NCBI GenBank assembly: GCA_973895155.1
Contig: OZ316894.1
Span: forward strand, 15,190,001-15,254,000
Direction of reading: 5' to 3'
Length of the DNA stretch: 64,000 nucleotides
Source of the DNA: Marsupella aquatica
Lineage: Eukaryota; Marchantiophyta
The notes beneath the pieces were generated by a model, which saw nothing but the letters and a program-made list of their open reading frames with translations, did not search any database and was not told the origin of the DNA. Shown here piece after piece: positions 57,918-64,000 of this stretch; the first letter of the stretch is position 1; each line of letters begins with the position of its first letter. The translations under genes and the position numbers were made by a program.

Positions 57918-58380
57918 GGGACATATTTATATGCACTTGGGTCCAACCTAGACATTTGTTCATGTTATATTTGATTTGTTCATGTTTGGTGATATAAAAA
58001 AAAGTATTGTCTATATTTATATTTGCCATTCACTTTTGAATGAGTCATACTCATGACATATGTATTGTACTGTTTTATTGTAATCACTTGTGAATTTTAC
58101 ATGCAATTTTCTATCTAACCTTTGTTGCTCAATATAACTTATTTCCTACTTATTCCATAATTTTCATTGTCACCCTCGTGTTTCCCTCCTCCGTGGTACG
58201 TCTGTCCCTCCTCCTCCCTTCCTCTTTTCTCCTCCCTCCTTCCTCTTCCATTGTACTCCCTCCCTTTTCCATCCTTCATTGTACCTCCCTCCATCCTCCC
58301 TTCCTCTTCCCTCCTGCCCCATCCATATATTGGACCATCCACCCTCTTCATTGTCTCACCTCACAATAATCTTAATTTTT
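57918..58380. other. CACTA 3' region
   Basis: AT-rich 3' sequence followed by a CCTCC/TTCC-rich pyrimidine tract (58165-58325). No gene is seen. Confidence 0.45.
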
Positions 58381-58879
58381 AGTTTGCGAACAATTTGCGA
58401 AGCTCACAAAATCTCACCGGACTCGCAATTTCTATGAAGCTTCTCGTTTCTCAATATTTCCATACTATACTATTCGCAAACTTGTGCTGCAAAATCAATC
58501 ACAAATTTCATATTCTCACCGTTTCGCAAATCTTCCATCCTCCGATATTCTTAAACTTGTCAAACAAGTACTATCGCAAAACATTTTCAATCCAACCTTC
58601 TTTCGCAAATATTTACATCAGTTAGTTTTGGAGTCAGCGAGCAATTTTGGCGTCTTCAAAAGGCGCATTTCCATTCGGTGCATTTCGGTAAAAATTGCAA
58701 AATCACTTACTTTGCAACGTATTAGCAATATAATGCGCTTCAAGTATTATCTTTGCAACAGGGATAGAATCGCAAATTGCGATGCGGGTTGATTCGCAAA
58801 TTATGCCAAGCCCCGCCCATCGGAAATACAAGAGCGTCGACAAAAATACCTTCGCAAAAGTGTCAAATATGTTATAGTG
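58381..58879 (+). repeat. CACTA subterminal repeats and right terminus
   Basis: At least ten variants of TTCGCAAA (and inverse TTTGCGAA) lie between 58383 and 58860. Such subterminal repeats are transposase-binding sites in CACTA elements. The end at 58879 reads TGTTATAGTG, the inverse of CACTATAACA. No matching left terminus with the flank ATC was found. Confidence 0.7.
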
Positions 58880-58995
58880 ATCAGCAAAAGAAAGCCCTAA
58901 TTACTCCATGCTCCCATCCATAGTCTGTTGTCTGCATCCAACGCACATATATTGTAAGTCATTCAAATTTACAATCATGCCCGGATTGTTCCTGA

Positions 58996-59873
58996 CTAGA
59001 GAGATGCAGGTCGGTTGGATAGGTCTCGTGCTCCAGTCTCACTGATGCCAAAAACACTATCAACGGCATCCCCTAGAAAGTACTCTACTTCTCCTTGACA
59101 CGGTCTGACCTCAGCTATATGCCGAACATGACTAGTAGTGAGTTTAGGACATGCATCTTTATGGTGTCCGGTTTTATAACATAAGGCACACCATACAGAG
59201 CTATCTTCCAGTACTACTTTCTTCTTTGGCTTTACCTCTGCTATTATAGCCTTAAGCTGCTCGGTAAGAGCTACGATGTTATCTGGCATTTTAGCCTCTA
59301 GCTTGACTTTCAACTTCCCCCTCCTTCTGCCCTTCTTTTTCCTGGATTTTTCTTCTTCAAAACTAGAAGATGACTCACTCTTGCTACTTCCACTATCCGA
59401 GCTTGAGTTATCACTTCTTGACTTCTTAGAATGTTTCTTTTTCTTATCTTTTTTCTTATGTGGTGATCCTTCCTCCGATGAGGAACTCTCAGACTTGAGC
59501 TGTTTCTTCCGGCTTGTGATATCTGCATTAATGTACAATTGAATATCCCTAATTGCCTCGGCTAAAGTCTCTAGGTTCTCCTTCCTAATTGCAAAACTCA
59601 TCTTCTGCGGTAAAGCATTCACCAACCATTGAAGTTGCATACCTTCAGACGCATTGGTCTTTGTACGTCTTACCAGCTTTTGGAAGCATTGCAAGAACTT
59701 CTTGAAGGATTTGTTCTCCTTGAACCAAAGTCGTCCCAACTTCAGCACTGCTAGCTCTGAGGTTCCAATGGGTCGAAACTCCTTTACAAATAGTGATTTG
59801 AAGGTATGCCAGATGGCTTGATCTTCCACATCCAATGCTTTGTACCAGGGCCTAGCCTCACCCTTGAACAGGC
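58996..59873 (-). pseudogene. Ty3/gypsy gag, 5' end cut off by element E
   Basis: The frame contains a retrotransposon gag block (ALDVEDQAIWHTFKSLFVKEFRP, LGRLWFKENKSFKKFLQCFQ, MQLQWLVNALPQKM), a Lys/Ser/Glu-rich low-complexity linker (KKKDKKKKHSKKSRS) and a zinc knuckle CALCYKTGHHKDAC (CCHC). Translation can be extended upstream (FKGEARPWYKALD) to about 59873, where the terminal region of element E starts. Protease and reverse transcriptase are not seen; the CACTA end lies 117 bp downstream of the stop. Confidence 0.75.
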
Positions 59874-59959
59874 CGAGGTTTTTCCCCGTGACAGGAAACA
59901 GTAAACAGGAATTATCATAACAGCAAAAATGGTCAAAGATAACAGGAGTTTTGTGCGCA

Positions 59960-61317
59960 ATGCCGAAAGAAAATTCCCTCTTTAAGGACCAAAATTACAC
60001 TACAATTTGAACTGAGCAACTGTAATATATGTAACAGATACAATTATTATAGACATAAATCTTTACTAGCGCCAAAGATTTTCTACACATGAAGGCATCA
60101 TTTGATAATAGCTCAAGAATGCTTGCAACAAAAATCATCACAAGAGCAATAGAAGTACATATAAATCCTAACCAAGTAAGTATTTGCAATTCTTGAGTGT
60201 TTGGATCTGGAATGTTATGCTCTCTCAAGCTGATCCCTCATTTAGCGCAAGCCAACTCTAGTGCATCTCCATTGACATCTAAGGATAATCAATGAACTTG
60301 CTCTTCCCCTATAGATGAGACGGGAGATGAGATTGTCTTGCTGATTGAGTCTTCATTCCTTTGCTAAGCGTAGACACTCCATATATGGTGGTCCGCCAAG
60401 AGGATTGTTGTATATAACATTATGACCAAAGAAACTGTTAGTTCATCTATGTATATACCAATATTCACGCTCAAACCTATCGTGCACGACGTCAAAACTA
60501 TATAAAGATTATAAGACAAAAGTTTATTCCCCTTTAGACACCCTAATTATCATGCTCAAACTAACTTGAATTATATTGAATCATACTTTGATTTGGACGT
60601 CTAGTAGTGAGAAACTATCGATAAAGGAGCACATCATATCAAGGGTTCCATGCATCTTCCAAAGTACTACCGAGAAGATTGTAAATGTGTGGATTGACCA
60701 AAGGTTAACATCCTCACGTAGAGTGATGTGAGCAAAAAGATATACTCTTGCTATCAAATGCAATACACTCTGGTCATTTGAATGCTCTAACCAATGATGA
60801 GGAGTTTGACATATTGTAAATTTTGATTAAACCGCCTTAGACCATTAGAGGATGCTATGTTCTTTTTTTCTAGTAACAAGGTCAGTAGCCGTGACATTAG
60901 ATAATATTAGTGATAATATAACCATTAAAACATTACAAATGATGATATAATATAGTAGCACCACAAAGTAATATAATAAATTGATAATTAGAGCCATTGG
61001 TTTTGACCAAAATTTATAGCAGCGCCTGGCGCTTATCAAAATATATCCTTCAGGCTATAGTCATTTTTGTTCATACCATAGTAGCACTCAACGCCAACAA
61101 AGAGTCCTCTTTGGTGAGGTCTCATTTACATAGATATTTCTTTATTACTTGCAAAATTGCATGACCTTCCAAAATATCCTTTGGTGTATTTAACAACAAT
61201 AGCAAACACAAGAGATAAAACGGTAATACTACTAGTGAAATAGGTGGTATATCAGTAAATAATTAAAGCTCACAGACTCAAAAAAATTGTTTTTCTAGAG
61301 GGTTTGGGCCAAAGTCA
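59960..61317. other. Left non-coding arm of element E
   Basis: AT-rich, stop-rich sequence without a gene. It includes a half-site TTACTAGCGCC at about 60063 and a palindrome CAGCGCCTGGCGCTTA at 61020. Confidence 0.5.
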
Positions 61318-62505
61318 CATTACTAGCTTTTGGCGCTAGTAATGTTCCTTTGTTTTTCTACATTTTTTGCGTAAAATTTCTCTTGTAAATTTCTCAAAAT
61401 GGTGCTATTTTGGAGGGTCCAAGCAAGTGTGACATTACTAGCTCCCGGCGCTAGTAATGTTAATTTATTTTTATAGCCCAATTTTCTAAAAAAATTCTCA
61501 TAAATACACTCAATATGATGTTATTTTAAAGGGTCCAAGCGAGTGTGACATTACTAGCTCCCGGCGCTAGTAATGTTAATTTATTTTTATAGCCCAATTT
61601 TCTAAAAAAAATCTCATAAATACACTCAATATGATGTTATTTTAAAGGGTCCAAGCGAGTGTAACATTACTAGCTCCTGGCGCTAGTAATGTTAATTTAT
61701 TTTTATAGCCCAATTTTCTAAAAAAATTCTCATAAATACACTCAATATGATGTTATTTTAAAGGGTCCAAGCGAGTGTGACATTACTAGCTCCCGGTGCT
61801 AGTAATGTTAATTTATTTTTATAGCCCAATTTTTGTAAAATTTTCTCATAAATACACTCAATATGATGTTATTTTAAAGGGTCCAAGCGAGTGTGATATT
61901 ACTAGCGCCCGGCGCTAGTAATGTTAATTTATTTTTATAGCCCAATTTTTGTAAAATTTTCTCATAAATACACTCAATATGATGTTATTTTAAAGAGTCC
62001 AAGCGAGTGTGACATTACTAGCGCCCGGCGCTAGTAATGTTAATTCATTTTTATAGCCCAATTTTTGTAAAATTTTCTCATAAATACACTCAATATGATG
62101 TTATTTTAAAGGGTCCAAGCAAGTGTGACATTACTAGCTCCGGGCGCTAGTAATGTTAATTTATTTTTATAGCCTTTTTTGCTTAATTTTTTCCCATAAA
62201 GACACTCAAAATAGTGTCATTTTGGAGGGTCTAGGTGGGTGTGACATTACTAGCTCTTGGCGCTAGTAATATTTTATCATTTTTGTTACTCTTTGCTTAC
62301 TTATCTTTTGTAAACATGCACTCATATAGTGTCATTTTGGAGTGTCTTGGTGACTTGAATATTACTAGCTCTCGGCGCTAGTAACATTTTTAAATGTTTT
62401 ATACTAATTTTAGCTCAATTTTTTGTAGAAAAATTCTTAAAATAATATCATTCTTAGAGGGGATCAAGCCAAGTAAGATATTACCAGCACCCGAGGCTAG
62501 TAACA
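61318..62505. repeat. Eleven-unit palindrome array with 116-bp period
   Basis: Units start at 61318, 61433, 61549, 61665, 61781, 61897, 62013, 62129, 62245, 62360 and 62479. Seven consecutive intervals are exactly 116 bp. Each unit carries a palindrome; that at 62013-62039 is perfect with 13-bp arms (CATTACTAGCGCC, centre C, GGCGCTAGTAATG). Between palindromes lie conserved AT-rich text (TAATTTATTTTTATAGCCCA; ACTCAATATGATGTTATTTT) and GGGTCCAAGCGAGTGTGA. The inner units are near identical and the outer ones diverged, as in arrays that grow from the middle. 116 bp is close to 11 turns of B-DNA. Confidence 0.93.
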
Positions 62506-63701
62506 TTTGTATCTTTTTTATCTTTTTTATTAAATTTGTTTTATGGATTTATGTTTATTATTTCTTGTAATTAACTCTTGTGCCAAAGTTTCTTTAAAAA
62601 ATGATGGATGTTTCTACACATAAATGTGTCATTTGATGATAGCACCTAATACTTTTATCAATCAATACGTCAAATAAATATGATTTACGATAGCGCCTAG
62701 GGCTATTATACATTCTGCACAAGATTTTAGGACTATTGAGATAGCAATTAGGTACTAAATTAGGGATTATATCATATAAATATATTCAATTTGTCTCAAT
62801 TTCTTTTGCATCTGGAGCTATTATGGGATTTATTTCTAGATTTAATCCAAGAGTTTGATCTTCATGACCTTTAAACACATCAAATTACGCCAATTTGTAT
62901 AGTAGAGTATGACATTACTATCATATTTTCCTTGTTCTATACTAGATATTTTGGGGTTGCTAGAGAGTGTCAAACTCTAATCCTATTGTAGCCTAAAACT
63001 TTTCTCATTTTCTTAAGCACCTCACCTTCTTATGAGAATAATTTAGAAGTAATTCTAATTTTTTTCATGAAAATAACAACAACCCACATATATAGAATCA
63101 ACAACTTGAAAAATATAAAATATGTATTACTTGATTTAATTAGGAATTAGATAAAAAATATTCCAAATGAGGAGTTTTTTGGCCAAGACTCTGTCCCTCA
63201 CGTAAGCACTCTTTCAATAATCTTGATGATGATGTACACTTTAAGTCTCCCCCTTAGAATTTAAAGAGGATCAGATTTGGCCAAATGCAAGAAATACGCA
63301 CTTGGTTTATAGGAGAAGTATATTGCATTTTTGTAAGAGTTCAACAAACATAGGAATTTGTTGTATGTTAATTGTAAATCTTGTGACTATGTAAAAACTA
63401 TGATGGTATTTTGACTAGCGTCGGGAGGGGGTGTTAATGATAACCCTTGCCAAAATGCTAAGTATCCACTGACAAAATACAAATTACATACTTTCCAATA
63501 AACAATGCACATTTTGTTTGCCTAACATGTGATGTAATTTGCTAATTATAACCCTTGCAACTAATATGAAAACGTATCATTGTATTTTGGCTAGCGCTCG
63601 ACGCTAGTAAACTTATCCCATTATGACAAAAAGCGATAGCCTGGATCATGAATATCATAGAAAATATATTTTTGGCTCTTGAAAATAATTTTTTTTTTTT
63701 G
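62506..63701. other. Right non-coding arm of element E
   Basis: AT-rich, no gene. Contains a weak site TAGCGCCTAGGGCTATTA (62691) and a clear one CTAGCGCTCGACGCTAG (63591-63607) about 100 bp before the right terminal repeat. Confidence 0.5.
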
Positions 63702-63790
63702 TTGTGAGCGCAAAAACTCCTGTTATCTTCCTTGATTTTTCCTGTTATGATTTTTCCTATTTACTGTTTCCTGTCACGGAGGTCAGGCCC

Positions 63791-64000
63791 ATCGGTTTTA
63801 CGTCATGAAGATTGGTACAATTCCCATTTCAACTAGATTTCAAAGGCACACCTTAGTTATCCATTCAATTCCATTTCCTACAACTAATTCAAACATCAAA
63901 AACTTAGGTTTGATTCATGAAATGTTTAAAATTCCATTGATGTGAGTGGTACAAATCTTCTCCATTAGATTCTTTCTCCTAAGCCCAATTTGGCATGAGA
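63791..64000. other. Right flank of element E
   Basis: This should be the continuation of the sequence upstream of the gag gene. I see no gag-like coding frame in these 210 bases. Confidence 0.35.

Larger units (their letters stand above)
59875..63790. mobile_element. Element E: 3.9 kb non-autonomous element with long terminal inverted repeats
   Basis: The left end (GTGACAGGAAACAGTAAAC from 59888 to about 59958) is matched, inverted, by 63702-63777 (GTGACAGGAAACAGTAAAT on the minus strand). Homology continues over about 70 bp to AGATAACAGGAGTTTT. The element lies in the gag gene. It has no credible ORF. It carries an eleven-unit palindrome array plus further type-2 sites at 61020-61036, 62691-62707 and 63591-63607. 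A clean target duplication is not seen; GAACAGGCC and GGTCAGGCC (7 of 9) is the best candidate. The ends and palindromes tie it to element A, the MITE and copy C. Confidence 0.75.

Noticed and set aside
58139-58382. Overlapping frames in the pyrimidine tract
   Set aside because: Low-complexity CCTCC/TTCC sequence leaves all frames open; no gene.
61318-62505. CRISPR array
   Set aside because: Regular spacing invites the idea, but the conserved part includes most of the 116-bp unit, spacers are not unique, and there are no cas genes. The setting is plant nuclear DNA.
59864-63795. GAACAGGCC/GGTCAGGCC as a target duplication of element E
   Set aside because: Only 7 of 9 bases agree and the distances to the two terminal repeats are unequal, so I do not rely on it.

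Overview
The window looks like nuclear DNA of a streptophyte (land plant or close algal relative). One gene has eleven exons with clean GT-AG introns and matches plant SPD1/ycf45-type ATPases. Around it lie plant-type CACTA, Mutator-like (MULE), Ty1/copia, Ty3/gypsy and LINE elements nested in one another. I cannot name the species. A seed-free plant or charophyte would fit, but that is inference. I saw no rRNA, tRNA, CRISPR or bacterial operon.

Layout: 1-750, low-complexity flank. 751-11488, a 10.7 kb MULE-like transposon (element A) with 9-bp target duplications; it carries a decayed DDE+SWIM transposase (+) and, divergently, a gene (-) that looks like a ParB-fold domain fused to a beta-class (N4/N6-type) DNA methyltransferase, plus a small acidic protein gene. 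12131-16666, the SPD1-like gene, the only convincing host gene. 17400-23961, a second ParB-methylase copy (B) split by other insertions. 24.5-30.5 kb, nested LINE, gypsy and copia remnants. 31.0-33.4 kb, fragments of a third copy (D) with a 335-bp MITE. 35206-39865 and 44008-48746, two copies of one ~4.7 kb TG...CA element; the second sits inside ParB-methylase copy C. 49.0-51.2 kb, a LINE with a long open reverse transcriptase frame. 52.4-58.9 kb, a CACTA-type transposase with PHD (EDM2-like), BRCT and F-box-like ORFs upstream. 58996-59873, a gypsy gag cut by a 3.9 kb non-autonomous element (E) that carries eleven palindromes at ~116 bp spacing.

The main discovery candidate is the element A/B/C/D/E family. 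These elements share related terminal repeats (core GTGMCAGG-AAACAG) and carry short palindromes of two types: CTAGCGA-nn-TCGCTAG in A, and CTAGCGCC-n-GGCGCTAG in or near B, C, D, the MITE and E. The sites lie in introns, in the divergent promoter, near the ends and in the array of E. The encoded protein has a ParB-like module (GNHRLYSW motif), and ParB proteins classically bind palindromes. This suggests a transposon-borne DNA-binding methylase system with its own target sites, conceptually like the VANDAL/VANC anti-silencing system of Arabidopsis. The link between protein and sites is inference.

All ParB-methylase copies seen here contain stops, frameshifts or interruptions, so the window holds remnants; an active copy, if any, lies elsewhere.
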